DNA of 59,203 nucleotides from Snowella sp. (GCA_003249095.1 QBMS01000001.1:68247-127449), one strand, 5' to 3'; numbered from the stretch's first letter, positions 36,037-47,083 are shown. Numbers and translations: made by a program. Notes: a model not told the origin generated them from the sequence alone.

Positions 36037-37077
36037 CTAAGAAAAAAGAAGTTGCGGTAGATGAATGCCTAATTTGACTTGTCGAAAATAGTGAATCAGT
36101 GCTTCGAGGTGGAGGGGGCGGCTCAAAAAATAACCCTGACCACAATCGCAATTCATTGCCTTAAGCATTTTAAGTTGTCCTTCATTTTCGATACCTTCAG
36201 CAATTATTTGCAGTTTCAGACGATGCCCCAATTCAATGATACTTTGTAAAATGACCTGATTTTTGTTTGTTACCAACAAATCATCCAGGAAGGATTTATC
36301 AATTTTGAGGGTTTGAATCGGTAGATTTTTCAAGGACGAAAGAGAAGAATAACCTGTCCCAAAGTCATCGATCGCAATCTGGATTCCTAATTTCCGCAGT
36401 TCGGTCAAAGTCGCGATCGCGGCAGAAATATTTGATGCCATGAAGCTTTCGGTAATTTCAAGTTCTAAATAATCGGGATTGATCTCGGTTTCGGTGAGAA
36501 TTGAATGAATAACGGGGACAAGATTGGGGTCTTTAAGTTGACAGAGAGAAAGATTAACTGATAACTTAGACGGGGCAATTCCCAAGGACTGCCACTGTTT
36601 ATATTGCTGACAAGCCCGACGCAAAATCCAATAACCCATGGGAATAATCAGTCCTGTTTCTTCTGCAATGGGAATAAAATCAGCAGGAGAAATGCGCCCT
36701 AGACGGGGATGATGCCAACGAACCAAAGATTCAACCCCCAACAATTGTCCCGTTTCTAGCTCAATTTGGGGTTGATAATCTAGAAAAAGTTCATCTCTCT
36801 CTAGGGCTTGACCCAACTCCACTGCAAAATTATGATTTTTTGGATCTGCGATCGCGTCTGAAAGGGATTCTTCCTGAAGATTCGGCTGAAAAATAAGGGG
36901 AGTCGCGCTCTTTAACCTACTTTCCAAATTACGCGCTAGTTTTAAGAGTGCTGTCGTTAGATACTGAAGCATAGAAAACTTGAAGCGATGGGTCGCCTGG
37001 GGAACTTGATTAAAAGAAATTAAGGGAGGGGTCATTTCTTGATCAAAACGATTGAAAAAAGAGAATTGGCGATACAT
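36037..37077 (-). CDS. EAL-domain c-di-GMP phosphodiesterase-like protein
   Basis: This 346-residue protein has an N-terminal low-conserved region (about 80 residues), then an EAL domain from ELGQALERDELFLDYQPQI. The Glu of the signature is kept (GVESLVRWHHPRLG; ESL at 116-118). The lid and metal motifs look intact: DFIPIAEETGLI, LSVNLS, LEITESF, IAIDDFGTGYSSLSSL and IAEGIENEGQ, with the last segment GYFLSRPL. It likely hydrolyses c-di-GMP. No GGDEF domain is present. ATG at 37077-37075. The upstream 600 bp has no genes. Confidence 0.88.
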   Translation of the reverse strand: MYRQFSFFNRFDQEMTPPLISFNQVPQATHRFKFSMLQYLTTALLKLARNLESRLKSATPLIFQPNLQEESLSDAIADPKNHNFAVELGQALERDELFLDYQPQIELETGQLLGVESLVRWHHPRLGRISPADFIPIAEETGLIIPMGYWILRRACQQYKQWQSLGIAPSKLSVNLSLCQLKDPNLVPVIHSILTETEINPDYLELEITESFMASNISAAIATLTELRKLGIQIAIDDFGTGYSSLSSLKNLPIQTLKIDKSFLDDLLVTNKNQVILQSIIELGHRLKLQIIAEGIENEGQLKMLKAMNCDCGQGYFLSRPLHLEALIHYFRQVKLGIHLPQLLFS

Positions 37078-37676
37078 GGACTATTTGCCTATGAGTTAAT
37101 TAAACAAGACTTAAAAACAGAGAGTGTCGTCTACACTACCAAAAAAACACTAAGTGAGATGAATCGAAACCTGTTATTGTCAATTGAGCAGGATAGTGCA
37201 AAAAGAACAGAATCGAGACATACGAGGCGACAAAGGTCAATAATTAAAAACAAAAGTTTACAAAACTCTCATACAAAGACTGTATCGTTAATCCTACTCA
37301 TGACAAATCAGTAAAAATGCTTAACTTTACTATGGTCATAGAGAAAAATCAATCTATTCTGTTTTGGAGTTATTAGGTATCCAGTAGAGGCGAATTTTTC
37401 CGAAAAAACAAAATTTTTTGTAAAAAAATATCCATAATTCTTAAGCATCAAGTCTTAATTGTCCAAAAAAATGATTGTCCCCCCGTTGAGTCAACCGTAT
37501 TAACACGTAAGTTTTTATTCTTGAGCCATAAAATCTTGACATTAGGAAGCCAAAAGTATGAGTAAAAATACATATCCCTGGGGAGTGATTTTAAAGAAAG
37601 TATTAAGACCTTGGGATTTTTTCTCTCGTGTTGGGTCTTTCTGGCTTCAAAGTTTCTAGATCCTTGGTGAGAAAAA
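37078..37676. other. Gene-free region between the EAL and comM-like genes
   Basis: About 600 bp, AT-rich, without a supported gene. Two 91-codon frames (37039-37314 plus, 37448-37723 minus) have no family similarity and unusual composition, so they were not called. The promoter of the EAL gene should be here. Confidence 0.5.
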
Positions 37677-39206
37677 TTAAGCAATGCGATCCAATGTCCG
37701 ATATTGAATCGCTTCAGCCACATGAGAACTCTGGATTTTTTCGCTTTCTGCCAAGTCTGCGATCGTTCGGGACACTTTTAAGATCCGGTCCATTGCCCTC
37801 GCTGATAATCCTAATTTGCGAATGGCTCCCTCCAATAAACTCCGACTGTCTTCATCTAATTGACAAAATTGGCGTAGATGACCCGACTGCATTTCGGCAT
37901 TAGATTTAATGGATTTTTCCTGTTTAAACCGTTCCTGGGCAACTTGTCGAGCTTGTTTAACGCGATCGCGGATGGCTTGGGAATCTTCTCCTGTGGGTTG
38001 GCGAGTCATCTCTTCGGGTTTCAATCGGTTGACTGCCACTTGTAAATCAATGCGATCCATTAACGGGCCTGATAATTTTGCCCAATACATTTCGCGTTGG
38101 CGGGGAGAGCAGGAACAGGCTTGAATGGGATCACCGAAATAACCACAGGGACAGGGATTGGTGCTGGCAATTAAGGTAAACTGGGCGGGAAAGGTAACAG
38201 ATTGTTTGGTGCGGGAAATACTGACAAATCCATCTTCTAGGGGCTGGCGTAAAAATTCCAGCACATTGCGTTTAAATTCCGTTAATTCATCTAAAAACAA
38301 CACTCCCCGATGGGCCAAAGAAATTTCTCCAGGTCTGGGGAAACTGCCGCCACCGACTAAGGAAGGGCCAGAGGCCGAATGATGGGGAGCGCGGAACGGT
38401 CGTTCTCGGATTAAAGACCCCTTATTTTTGAGTAACCCTACCACCGAATGAATTTCTGATACTTCTAAGGCTTCCTCAAATCCTAACGGCGGCAAAATGC
38501 CTGGTAAACGTCGGGCCAGCATGGTTTTTCCACTGCCTGGAGGCCCCACAAAAATGAGGTTATGACCCCCTGCGGCGGCAATTTCCAAGGCACGGCGAGC
38601 GTGATTTTGTCCTTTGACATCTTTGAGATCGGGAGTAGGAAAGGGCAATTTGGTTGATTCAGCGATCGCGTCTAACTGGACGGCTTGATGGCGATCGGGT
38701 TCGGCCAAAAACTGAGCCACTTCCGATAAATGCTTAAAACCATAAACCGAAATTCCCTTAACAATCGCCGCTTCCTGGGCATTATCCAAGGGAACCACCA
38801 TTCCCGTGAACCCTAATTTTTCGGCTCTGGCGGCGATCGGTAAAATCCCAGGCACTGCCCGTAAACTCCCATCAAGCGACATTTCTCCCACAAATAAAAA
38901 ATCCCCTAACAATTGGGGATCAACCTGTTCAGAAGCTGCTAAAACGCCCACACTAATGGGTAAATCAAAGCTGGGGCCTTCCTTGCGTAAATCAGCAGGG
39001 GTGAGATTAATGACAATCTTACGAACAGGAAAAGCAAAACCTGAATTTTTCAGCGCGGCCCTCACCCGTTCCCTCGATTCCTGGACAGCCGTATCAGGCA
39101 GACCCACTACCGTAATGGCAGGCAAGCCCCCTGACACATCCACTTCTACCCCCACCTTGACCGATTCAATCCCAATCAGGGATGCACTCCAAACCCTAGC
39201 CAGCAT
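37677..39206 (-). CDS. comM: YifB/ComM family Mg-chelatase-like AAA+ ATPase
   Basis: This 509-residue protein has an N-terminal Lon-protease-like domain (MLARVWSASLIGIESVKVGVEVDVSGGLPAITVVGLPDTAVQESRERV), then an AAA+ core with Walker A FVGPPGSGKTMLARRLPGILPP, Walker B GVLFLDELTEFKRNVLE, and sensor 1 IASTNPCPCGYFG, followed by a C-terminal Mg-chelatase-like helical region (RKLGLSARAMDRILKVSRTIADLAESE). ComM is a hexameric helicase that promotes branch migration during natural transformation in other bacteria. It ends 34 bp from rpoC1 in the same direction and may share a transcript. Confidence 0.9.
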   Translation of the reverse strand: MLARVWSASLIGIESVKVGVEVDVSGGLPAITVVGLPDTAVQESRERVRAALKNSGFAFPVRKIVINLTPADLRKEGPSFDLPISVGVLAASEQVDPQLLGDFLFVGEMSLDGSLRAVPGILPIAARAEKLGFTGMVVPLDNAQEAAIVKGISVYGFKHLSEVAQFLAEPDRHQAVQLDAIAESTKLPFPTPDLKDVKGQNHARRALEIAAAGGHNLIFVGPPGSGKTMLARRLPGILPPLGFEEALEVSEIHSVVGLLKNKGSLIRERPFRAPHHSASGPSLVGGGSFPRPGEISLAHRGVLFLDELTEFKRNVLEFLRQPLEDGFVSISRTKQSVTFPAQFTLIASTNPCPCGYFGDPIQACSCSPRQREMYWAKLSGPLMDRIDLQVAVNRLKPEEMTRQPTGEDSQAIRDRVKQARQVAQERFKQEKSIKSNAEMQSGHLRQFCQLDEDSRSLLEGAIRKLGLSARAMDRILKVSRTIADLAESEKIQSSHVAEAIQYRTLDRIA

Positions 39207-39240
39207 CAGATTGTATGGTATGTAAAAATTTGACTTTTGA

Positions 39241-41124
39241 TTAAACCACGTTTAAGGCCGCTTCAATCGTCATATTATACATAACCCGTCCAGGCGTAGT
39301 TAAAATATACTGAGCCAGCAATTCTCCCTCCGCCGTTTCCCGTAATTTGCGTTGGCGATAATATTTCATCACTGTGCCATCTTCCAGGGTTTCGGTTTTC
39401 AGAATTTCATCATCGGGCTTATCGGTGACAACATTCACATCATTATGACGAACCCAAATCGAAGCATGGAGATCCACACCGCCCTGGTCAAAAATCTTGA
39501 CCACATCATCCAGGTTAGCAAAATGGGTTCCGCCGCCTTTTTGAGCTTTTGGATTATCCGCCGTTAGGTAATAACAACCCAAAACCATATCCTGGGAAGG
39601 AGCGACAATCGGTCGTCCCGTAGCAGGAGATAACACATTATGGCAAGCCAACATTAACAAACGGGATTCTGCTTGGGCTTCTAGGGATAAAGGGACGTGA
39701 ACCGCCATTTGGTCTCCGTCGAAGTCAGCGTTAAAGGCAGGACAAACGAGGGGATGAAGTTGAATCGCTCGACCATTGACCAAAATGGGTTCAAAAGCTT
39801 GAATCCCCAAACGGTGCAAGGTCGGTGCGCGGTTTAACAGGACAGGATGGCCCGTAATCACTTCTTCTAGGACGACCCACACTTGAGGATCGGCTCGCTG
39901 AATCAGTTTCTTGGCCGCCTTAATGTTATTGACCATCCCTAGTTTGATCAGACGATGAATGACAAAGGGTTGGAAGAGTTCGATCGCCATTTCACGGGGC
40001 AGACCACACTGATAAATTTTCAGACTGGGGCCGACGACAATGACAGAACGTCCTGAATAATCCACCCGTTTTCCAAGTAGATTTTGACGGAAACGACCCT
40101 GTTTTCCTTCAATAATGTCCGAAAGGGATTTGAGAGGGCGGTTATTCGCTCCGACCACCGTACGTCCCCGTCGTCCATTGTCAATCAGGGCATCGACGGC
40201 TTCCTGTAACATCCGTTTTTCATTACGGACAATAATTTCGGGGGCGAGAATTTCCTGGAGTCGGGCTAAACGATTATTACGGTTGATAACCCGTCGATAA
40301 AGATCATTCAAATCGGAGGTCGCAAACCGTCCCCCATCCAGTTGCACCATTGGCCGCAAATCAGGGGGAATGACGGGAATGGCACTTAATACCATCCAAT
40401 CGGGGTGGGAATTGGTCGCAATAAAGTTATCAATAACGCGGAGACGTTTAATCAGCTTGGCCCGTTTTTGTCCCTTACTATCCAGAATTTCTTCCCGTAG
40501 CTTTTCGGCCACATCTTCTAATTCCAATTCTTCTAAGACACGCTGAATGGCTTCAGCCCCGATGCCAACTTCAATGCCCTCTAGTTCCGAGTCTTCGGCA
40601 TAGATTTGATCTTCAATTTCAACCCACTGGTCTTCGGTGAGGAGTTGCTTGTACTGTAAGTTACTGGCATTCCCAGGATTAAGGACGACGTAGGCATTGA
40701 AGTAAACAATTTGCTCTACATCCCGTAGGGGCATATCCAACAAAATACTTAAATAGCTGGGAATTCCCTTTAAATACCAAACATGGGTGACGGGAGCCGC
40801 CAGTTTAATGTAGCCCATGCGATGACGACGCACGCGGGATTCGGTGACTTCCACACCACAGCGTTCACAGACAATCCCCCGATGACGTACCCGTTTATAT
40901 TTTCCACACCAGCATTCCCAATCCTTCGAGGGGCCAAAAATCTTTTCGCAGAAAAGTCCGTCCATTTCTGGCTTGAGGGTACGGTAATTGATGGTTTCGG
41001 GTTTGGTTACTTCACCGACAACCATGCCGTTGGGAAGGCTGCGTTCTCCCCACTGACGGATTCTTTCTGGAGAGGCGATCGCAATTTTAACGTAGTCAAA
41101 CCGTTGTTGTGTTGGTGATTTCAT
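39241..41124 (-). CDS. rpoC1: RNA polymerase gamma subunit (RpoC1)
   Basis: This 627-residue protein is the N-terminal half of the split beta-prime subunit, which is unique to cyanobacteria and plastids. The zinc-binding Cys cluster [24 protein letters not shown] is present near the start, followed by [55 protein letters not shown] and the catalytic [12 protein letters not shown] motif. rpoB and rpoC2 are not in the flanks: yifB/comM follows and vipp1 is upstream divergent. This layout (rpoC1 separated) is found in Synechocystis-type lineages. Confidence 0.95.
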   Translation of the reverse strand: MKSPTQQRFDYVKIAIASPERIRQWGERSLPNGMVVGEVTKPETINYRTLKPEMDGLFCEKIFGPSKDWECWCGKYKRVRHRGIVCERCGVEVTESRVRRHRMGYIKLAAPVTHVWYLKGIPSYLSILLDMPLRDVEQIVYFNAYVVLNPGNASNLQYKQLLTEDQWVEIEDQIYAEDSELEGIEVGIGAEAIQRVLEELELEDVAEKLREEILDSKGQKRAKLIKRLRVIDNFIATNSHPDWMVLSAIPVIPPDLRPMVQLDGGRFATSDLNDLYRRVINRNNRLARLQEILAPEIIVRNEKRMLQEAVDALIDNGRRGRTVVGANNRPLKSLSDIIEGKQGRFRQNLLGKRVDYSGRSVIVVGPSLKIYQCGLPREMAIELFQPFVIHRLIKLGMVNNIKAAKKLIQRADPQVWVVLEEVITGHPVLLNRAPTLHRLGIQAFEPILVNGRAIQLHPLVCPAFNADFDGDQMAVHVPLSLEAQAESRLLMLACHNVLSPATGRPIVAPSQDMVLGCYYLTADNPKAQKGGGTHFANLDDVVKIFDQGGVDLHASIWVRHNDVNVVTDKPDDEILKTETLEDGTVMKYYRQRKLRETAEGELLAQYILTTPGRVMYNMTIEAALNVV

Positions 41125-41487
41125 TCCGTGTTCGCGCTATAGATAAGGGGTAAATAATGAGGCTGGGGGATTCGTTCAATTCACTGAAACGTCATGCCAA
41201 TCTGGAAGCAAATTAATAAACTAAAAGAGTTACATTTAACATAAAACAGGTATAGCCTACTGATTATACTATAATTATTTCTGTTATTGCTTTTTTGATT
41301 AGCTTTGACTAGCCCGCGATCGGCAATAAATTGATTGCTGACCAGGTAAAATAATCTCGTCGCGTAGTTTATATTAAAAGGTAATCGCGCCTAAGCAGGG
41401 GCTACAAATCTATCATACTTAATCTGATTTCCCCTTTGCCTAGAGCCTACACCCAACCCCCACGATGCTGAAAGGATAGACAAGATT
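41125..41487. other. Divergent regulatory region between rpoC1 and vipp1
   Basis: 363 bp without a gene. It should contain the promoters of both rpoC1 and vipp1. A gene-proximal purine-rich site GCTGAAAGGATAG precedes the vipp1 ATG. No clear -35/-10 pair was assigned. Confidence 0.5.
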
Positions 41488-42270
41488 ATGGGATTATTTG
41501 ACCGTCTGAGCCGAGTTGTCCGTGCAAATCTAAACGATCTCGTCAGTCAAGCCGAAGATCCAGAAAAAGTACTGGAACAAGCGGTCATTGATATGCAGGA
41601 AGACTTGGTTCAATTGCGCCAGGCCGTTGCTCGCACCATTGCAGAACAAAAGCGAACAGAACAACGTTATAACAGTGATATTACTGAAGCAGGTAAATGG
41701 GAACAACGAGCTAAGTTAGCTTTAACCAAGGGAGACGAAGCTCTTGCGAAAGAAGCCCTAACCCGCAAGAAAACCTTTAGTGATACGGCCGCAACCCTGA
41801 AAGCTCAATTAGAACAACAATCGGGACAGGTTGAGAGTTTGCGTCGAAATTTGGTTGCCCTAGAAGGAAAAATTTCTGAGGCTAAGACCAAGAAAAATAT
41901 GCTCCAAGCCAGGGCAAAAGCGGCTAAGGCCAACGAAGAATTGCAAAAAACCCTGGGCGGTATTGATACGAGCAGTGCGATGGGAGCCTTTGAACGGATG
42001 GAAAATAAGGTTCTCGATTTAGAAGCTCGTTCCCAGGCGGTAGGAGAATTAGGGGGCTATGGCATTGAACAGCAGTTTGCCCAACTGGAATCGAGTAGTG
42101 ATGTGGATGATGAATTAGCCATGCTCAAGGCCCAAATGAGTGGTGGTGCGTTACCTGCGGCTTCTAGTCCAGCGACTCCCCAAATTGAAGCGGCAAAAAC
42201 GGCTACTCCGACGGATGGGGTAATTGATGCGGAATTGGAAGATCTGCGCCGTAAGTTGAATGATCTTTAA
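41488..42270 (+). CDS. vipp1: Vesicle-inducing protein in plastids 1 (IM30/PspA family)
   Basis: This 260-residue protein is the ESCRT-III-like membrane remodelling factor needed for thylakoid biogenesis. The N-terminal amphipathic helix (MGLFDRLSRVVRANLNDLV) binds membranes, followed by the long PspA helical hairpin (EDPEKVLEQAVIDMQEDLVQLRQAVARTIAEQKR, KKTFSDTAATLKAQL). After the PspA part there is the Vipp1-specific C-terminal extension with the last helix VIDAELEDLRRKLNDL, which separates Vipp1 from PspA. ATG at 41488 with a good purine-rich upstream site. Confidence 0.93.
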   Translation: MGLFDRLSRVVRANLNDLVSQAEDPEKVLEQAVIDMQEDLVQLRQAVARTIAEQKRTEQRYNSDITEAGKWEQRAKLALTKGDEALAKEALTRKKTFSDTAATLKAQLEQQSGQVESLRRNLVALEGKISEAKTKKNMLQARAKAAKANEELQKTLGGIDTSSAMGAFERMENKVLDLEARSQAVGELGGYGIEQQFAQLESSSDVDDELAMLKAQMSGGALPAASSPATPQIEAAKTATPTDGVIDAELEDLRRKLNDL

Positions 42271-42302
42271 TAAAATTTAGTTATTCGGGTATAGCTGAAG
42301 TT

Positions 42303-42350
42303 TTGGGGCGCAGGTTTTGGGCGCAGGTTTTGGGCGCAAGCCTTGCGCCC
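42303..42350. repeat. Short tandem repeats and palindrome upstream of thioredoxin gene
   Basis: Two tandem ttttgggcgcagg units are followed by gggcgcaagccttgcgccc (42332-42350), a palindrome with one mismatched centre. The palindrome could form a hairpin, ending vipp1 transcription or forming part of a dispersed repeat family. Confidence 0.6.
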
Positions 42351-42428
42351 CTACGGATGGTTTGTTTGGGCCTGTTAATTGGTATAGTTTATTTTGTTTG
42401 TTTAGAATTCTATTATAAAAATTTTCTC

Positions 42429-42749
42429 ATGAGTTTACTCGAAATCACGGACGCAGAATTTCAAGAAGCATTAGAAACGGATCAATTGGTTTTGGCTTAT
42501 TTTTGGGCGGTCTGGTGTGGTCCCTGTCGTCTGGTGGCTCCTTCCGTTACAGCGATCGCGACTGAATACGGCGATCGATTAAAAGTTCTCAAATTAAATG
42601 TTGATTCCAGTCCCATCGCGGCCAGCGAATATAAAGTAGAAGGGGTTCCGGGCTTTCGTTTCTTTAAAAATAAAAAATTAATTGCATCCCATGAAGGGGC
42701 GATTACCAAGCAAAAACTCAAGATCTTAATTGATAGATATTTGGATTAA
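42429..42749 (+). CDS. Thioredoxin family protein
   Basis: About 106 residues from ATG 42429 (MSLLEITDAEF); an upstream in-frame start would add 42 residues with repeat-derived sequence and is less likely. The active site is WCGPC (Cys30, Cys33) in VLAYFWAVWCGPCRLVAPSV. The cis-Pro is in VEGVPGFRFFKNKK (GVPGF rather than the common PT or IPT). It is a small cytosolic thiol-disulfide reductant; the exact isoform (TrxA, TrxM-like or thioredoxin-like) cannot be fixed. It is upstream of purC on the same strand. Confidence 0.87.
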   Translation: MSLLEITDAEFQEALETDQLVLAYFWAVWCGPCRLVAPSVTAIATEYGDRLKVLKLNVDSSPIAASEYKVEGVPGFRFFKNKKLIASHEGAITKQKLKILIDRYLD

Positions 42750-42873
42750 AAGATTCAGTGTCTTGCCTCCTGTCAATCAATTGGAATCAAGAGTCACTTC
42801 TTTCTCTGCCCTAGCTCAAACAGATAACCTTGCGGTCGTGCGGTAAGATGGTCAAGCCAATCATTTGTGTTCA

Positions 42874-43614
42874 ATGGGACTCATGGAAAAACTCTACGAA
42901 GGCAAAGCAAAGATTCTCTATCCGACCGATGATCCAGAGATTCTTTTGACCGTTTTTAAAGATGATGCGACGGCTTTTAATGCCCAAAAACGCGGACAAA
43001 TTCAGGGAAAAGGCGAAATTAATTGTGCGATTTCTGCCGCTTTGTTTCGCTGGTTAGAATCCTTGGGAATTGCGACCCATTACCTCAACACGCCCTCGCC
43101 GAACCAGATGCGGGTTAAATCGGTGAAAATTTTGCCCCTCGAAGTGGTGGTGAGAAATATCGCCGCAGGGAGTCTTTGTAAACAAACAGGTTTAACGGAA
43201 GGCACTGTTTTACCCTTTCCCCTGGTGGAGTTTTATTTAAAAGATGATGCTCTCGGTGATCCGCTCCTGACCCGCGATCGCATTTTAGTGTTAGAAGTAG
43301 CGACTCCCGAACAATTGGAAGAATTGCAGTCTAAAGCATTACAGATTAACGAATATCTCAAAGACTTTTTTAATTGCTGTAATATTACCCTAGTGGATTT
43401 TAAATTAGAATTTGGCTTAGATTCCCAAGGACAAATCTTGCTCGCCGATGAAATTAGTCCAGATACCTGTCGATTATGGGATCAAGCCCAGACCGATCCC
43501 CAAGCCAGAGTTTTAGATAAAGACCGCTTCCGACGAGATCTTGGCCAAGTTGAATCGGCCTACCAACAGGTACAAAAACGAGTCTTAGAACAAATCGCCC
43601 AGGTTTCCGTCTAA
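42874..43614 (+). CDS. purC: Phosphoribosylaminoimidazole-succinocarboxamide synthase
   Basis: About 246 residues from ATG 42874 (ATG 42883 also gives a good start, MEKLYEGKAK). This ATP-dependent enzyme makes SAICAR in purine synthesis. Key motifs are EKLYEGKAKILYPTDDPE, FKDDATAFNAQKRGQIQGKGEINCAIS, LPLEVVVRNIAAGSLCKQTGL, FYLKDDALGDPLL, LVDFKLEFGLDSQGQILLADEISPDTCRLWD, and LGQVESAYQQV. All match bacterial PurC. bamA follows after 173 bp. Confidence 0.95.
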   Translation: MGLMEKLYEGKAKILYPTDDPEILLTVFKDDATAFNAQKRGQIQGKGEINCAISAALFRWLESLGIATHYLNTPSPNQMRVKSVKILPLEVVVRNIAAGSLCKQTGLTEGTVLPFPLVEFYLKDDALGDPLLTRDRILVLEVATPEQLEELQSKALQINEYLKDFFNCCNITLVDFKLEFGLDSQGQILLADEISPDTCRLWDQAQTDPQARVLDKDRFRRDLGQVESAYQQVQKRVLEQIAQVSV

Positions 43615-43787
43615 ATCTAGATCAGGAACATTCTATTTCGGAAAAAGTCAAGACTGAAGACAAGAACTGTACTTTAGTCACGCTTTGATCTAAGGATAAT
43701 TCTGTGGGGCGATCGTCAAATCGTAGTACCTTATATAGACAGTTAATTTACATTTGCTCACTTTATTGCTTGATTGGGTGTTAGGAC

Positions 43788-46055
43788 GTGTTAAACAACA
43801 ATAAAAACGTGTATATCTCTCCATTATTCAGCCTGCTATTGACGACAACTAGCTTGGTACTTGTACCAACTATTGCCAAGGGAGCAACGGAGTCTCATTC
43901 TCCCCAATCAACCAGTAGAGCTATCTTTCCCTTTAAATCGATACCCGTTAATTTTGACCCGATAAGCACGAACAAGTTTCCTCAGAAAGCAAATTTTTTT
44001 AGTCCTAATCTCCTCTTAGCTCAGGAAACAACACCGACTCCAGAAACTGTTCCTGCAAGCGAGACACCAACTCCCGAAGCAACGCCTTCCCCTGCAAGCG
44101 AAACATCCCCACCAGAAGCCGTTCCTGCGCCTGCAACCGATACGCCAATCCCGACAGAACAACCGTCCCAACAACTGCCTTCCTTCGACTCTTCTCCCAC
44201 CACCACTCCCCCCCAGGAATCCGCCCAACCCGACGGAAAAACCGAGGCTCGTGTCTTGGTCAGTGAAGTCGTTGTCAGTGGAGCGACCCCAGAACTGGAA
44301 AAATTAGTCTATAACACTGTTAGTACCAAGCCTGGACGGACAGCAACGCGATCGCAGTTACAGGAAGATGTCAACGCTATTTACGCCACAGGTTATTTTG
44401 GCAATGTTAAAGTTAGCCCCGAAGATACGCCACTGGGAGTCCGAGTCACCTTTGCGGTTCAACCCAACCCCGTTCTTCAATCCGTCGTCATTGAAACTGT
44501 TCCTGCCACCGATAAAGCCAAAGTTTTACCCGATGATATCCTCGCTACCACGTTTTCTGAACAATACGGAAAAATTTTAAATCTGAGAGAGTTACAAGAA
44601 GGCATCAAAAAAATCAATGAATGGTACTCCTCTAATGGTTATGACCTAGCCCAGGTCGTTGGTGCGCCCAAGGTCGGAGAAGACGGCAAGGTGACTCTGG
44701 TCATTTCTGAAGGGATTGTGGAAAATATTCAAGTTCGATTTTTTAATGCAGACGATGAACCCGCCACAGGCAGAACCCGTGAGTTCATCGTCACCCGTGA
44801 AATGCAATTGAAGCCTGGGGACGTTTTTAACCGCAATACAGCCCAAAGAGATTTACAACGAATCTATGGCTTAGGGTTATTTGAGGATGCTCGTTTTTCC
44901 TTTAATCCTGGGACAGATCCCAGGGAAGTAATTGTCAATGTAGATGTGGTGGAAGGCAATACAGGTTCCATCGCGGCTGGGGGCGGGGTCAGTAGCACCA
45001 GTGGACTCTTTGCCACCTTGAGTTATCAAGAAAAGAATTTGGGAGGAAATGCCCAAACCTTTGGAACGGAATTGCAAGTGGGACAACGGGAATTATTATT
45101 TGATGTCAATTTCACCGATCCTTGGATTGCGGGAGATCCCTATCGCACCGCCTATACCGTCAACGGTTTCCGTCGTCGTACCATTACCCTGGTCTATGAC
45201 GGAAATGAGTCTTCTATTAGAACCCTCGATAATCTGGATAGTCCTAGAGTGGTTCGGACTGGTTTAGGGGTTACTTTTTTCCGTCCCCTCGCTCCTGATA
45301 TCTTTACCGCTCCCGATTGGCGATTATCGGCGGGCTTTACGTATCAACACGTCGAACTGACGGATGGAGATGGAGATATTGCTCCCTTGTCGGCTCCCCT
45401 CAATGGCTATGGCTCTCAAAATCTAGCCTTCAGTCCTAGTGGGATCGATGATCTCTGGATTTTCTCGGTGGGAGCCTCCCAGGATACCCGTAATAGTCCG
45501 TTGCAACCCACCAGTGGTTCGGTGATTCGTTTTGGGATGGAACAAACTGCCCCTGTTGGTTCGGGTAGTATTTTATTTAACCGTTTACGAGGTAGTTATA
45601 GTTACTATCTCCCCGTCAATTGGCTGGATTTAACGGGTTTTGGCTTTACGGAAAGTACCCAGCCCCAGGCCTTGGCTTTTAATATTCAAGCAGGGACAGT
45701 TTTAGGGGATTTACCGCCCTATGAGGCTTTTATTATCGGCGGTAGTAATTCGGTGCGGGGTTATGCGGAGGGAGATGTGGGCAATGGACGGAGCTATGTT
45801 CAGGCAACGGCGGAATACCGTTTTCCCATTATTTCGGCGGTGGGCGGCGCACTCTTTTTTGACTACGGTTCGACTTTAGGCTCGGATGACGCTGTGCCAG
45901 GCATTCCCTCAATTATTCGGGGTTTACCTGGTCAGGGCTACGGTTATGGAATTGGGGTACGAATTCAATCTCCTGTTGGCCCTATTCGGATTGATTATGG
46001 GATTAATGAACAGGGCGGATCGCGGGTCAATTTTGGGATTGGGGAGAAATTTTAG
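43788..46055 (+). CDS. bamA: BamA/Omp85 outer-membrane protein insertion porin
   Basis: This 755-residue protein starts at GTG 43788 with a signal segment ([19 protein letters not shown]), a Pro/Thr/Glu-rich linker (about residues 60-150), then three POTRA-type repeats ([58 protein letters not shown] with [33 protein letters not shown]), and a C-terminal 16-stranded barrel ending [25 protein letters not shown], with the conserved [10 protein letters not shown] motif. It is the cyanobacterial relative of chloroplast Toc75, inserting beta-barrel proteins into the outer membrane. lpxC starts 5 bp after the stop. Confidence 0.93.
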   Translation: MLNNNKNVYISPLFSLLLTTTSLVLVPTIAKGATESHSPQSTSRAIFPFKSIPVNFDPISTNKFPQKANFFSPNLLLAQETTPTPETVPASETPTPEATPSPASETSPPEAVPAPATDTPIPTEQPSQQLPSFDSSPTTTPPQESAQPDGKTEARVLVSEVVVSGATPELEKLVYNTVSTKPGRTATRSQLQEDVNAIYATGYFGNVKVSPEDTPLGVRVTFAVQPNPVLQSVVIETVPATDKAKVLPDDILATTFSEQYGKILNLRELQEGIKKINEWYSSNGYDLAQVVGAPKVGEDGKVTLVISEGIVENIQVRFFNADDEPATGRTREFIVTREMQLKPGDVFNRNTAQRDLQRIYGLGLFEDARFSFNPGTDPREVIVNVDVVEGNTGSIAAGGGVSSTSGLFATLSYQEKNLGGNAQTFGTELQVGQRELLFDVNFTDPWIAGDPYRTAYTVNGFRRRTITLVYDGNESSIRTLDNLDSPRVVRTGLGVTFFRPLAPDIFTAPDWRLSAGFTYQHVELTDGDGDIAPLSAPLNGYGSQNLAFSPSGIDDLWIFSVGASQDTRNSPLQPTSGSVIRFGMEQTAPVGSGSILFNRLRGSYSYYLPVNWLDLTGFGFTESTQPQALAFNIQAGTVLGDLPPYEAFIIGGSNSVRGYAEGDVGNGRSYVQATAEYRFPIISAVGGALFFDYGSTLGSDDAVPGIPSIIRGLPGQGYGYGIGVRIQSPVGPIRIDYGINEQGGSRVNFGIGEKF

Positions 46056-46059
46056 GGTA

Positions 46060-46884
46060 ATGACCAATACGCTCAAAGAAAGTTTTACGATTCAAGGGGT
46101 TGGTTTGCATTCTGGGGTGGAAACTCAGGTGAGCATTTTACCAACCAGATTGGGAAAGGGGCGATATTTTGTCCGAACTGATGTTCCTGGACAACCGATA
46201 ATTCCTGCTAGTTTAGGGATTGTTCAGGAAGCAATGCTTTCTACGGAGTTGGGGGAAGGTGAGGCAACAGTCCGCACGGTTGAACATCTTTTAGCGGCGT
46301 TGGTGATGAGTGGGGTTGATGAGGCACGGATTGAAATTGATGGCCCTGAAGTTCCGCTTTTGGATGGTTCTGCGAAAATTTGGATGGAGGCGATCGCGTC
46401 GGCAGGGATTGAATCTTTTAACAATCATTTAATTCCTGAAAAACAGATTACAGAACCGATTTGGCATCAGGAAGGGGATATATTTGTGGCGGCTTTACCT
46501 TCACCCCAGATGCTATTTTCCTATGGTGTGGATTATCCCTACCAGCCCATCGGGAGTCAATGGTATAGTTGGAATCCTCAGATTGAAGAATTTAAAAATG
46601 CGATCGCCCCTGCTCGAACCTTTGGATTTGCCGATCAAATTGAACAGTTACGGGGCATGGGATTAATTAAGGGCGGCAGTTTAGAAAATGCCTTGGTCTG
46701 CGATCGCGAAAAATGGCTCAATCCTCCCCTGCGTTTTGAGAACGAACCTGTGCGTCATAAATTATTGGATTTAATTGGGGATTTAAGTTTGCTCGGAAAA
46801 ATTCCCCAGGCTCATTATTTGGCCTATAAAGCGAGTCATAAACTCCACACCCAACTGGCTCAAAAAATTGCTCTGTTACCCTAA
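46060..46884 (+). CDS. lpxC: UDP-3-O-acyl-N-acetylglucosamine deacetylase
   Basis: This 274-residue zinc enzyme catalyses the first committed step of lipid A synthesis. ATG 46060 ([19 protein letters not shown]) is chosen because upstream in-frame codons lie within bamA. Zinc-binding and catalytic motifs are present: [13 protein letters not shown] (His), [25 protein letters not shown], and [21 protein letters not shown] (His and Asp). It is 4 bp downstream of bamA. In many cyanobacteria fabZ and lpxA follow lpxC, but here the next genes are a toxin-antitoxin remnant. Confidence 0.93.
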   Translation: MTNTLKESFTIQGVGLHSGVETQVSILPTRLGKGRYFVRTDVPGQPIIPASLGIVQEAMLSTELGEGEATVRTVEHLLAALVMSGVDEARIEIDGPEVPLLDGSAKIWMEAIASAGIESFNNHLIPEKQITEPIWHQEGDIFVAALPSPQMLFSYGVDYPYQPIGSQWYSWNPQIEEFKNAIAPARTFGFADQIEQLRGMGLIKGGSLENALVCDREKWLNPPLRFENEPVRHKLLDLIGDLSLLGKIPQAHYLAYKASHKLHTQLAQKIALLP

Positions 46885-46921
46885 GCGATCGCACTCTCTA
46901 AATTCAATAAAATGCGATCGC
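46885..46921. repeat. 37-bp HIP1-bracketed element, copy 1
   Basis: Starts right after the lpxC stop. GCGATCGC at both ends encloses a pyrimidine-rich stretch and TTCAATAAAAT. The two HIP1 sites are self-complementary, so the element can form a hairpin. A 37-bp copy is at 47529-47565. Confidence 0.7.
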
Positions 46922-47083
46922 TCTCTCTTTCAAAACAGCGATTACTCCTTAAACTACCCTAAAAAGAACCTTCCTTTAACTCTCTTCAAAAAAGTGATTC
47001 TAAAGCGATCTGTTACATGATACGAATTATTATAGAAAAAATGATAAAATAAGAAATAAATTGTTATTACAGGGATCACTAAT

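Noticed and set aside
37039-37314. 91-codon plus-strand frame overlapping the start of the EAL gene
   Set aside because: Overlaps the EAL gene start antisense, low-complexity Lys/Thr-rich composition, no recognised domain.
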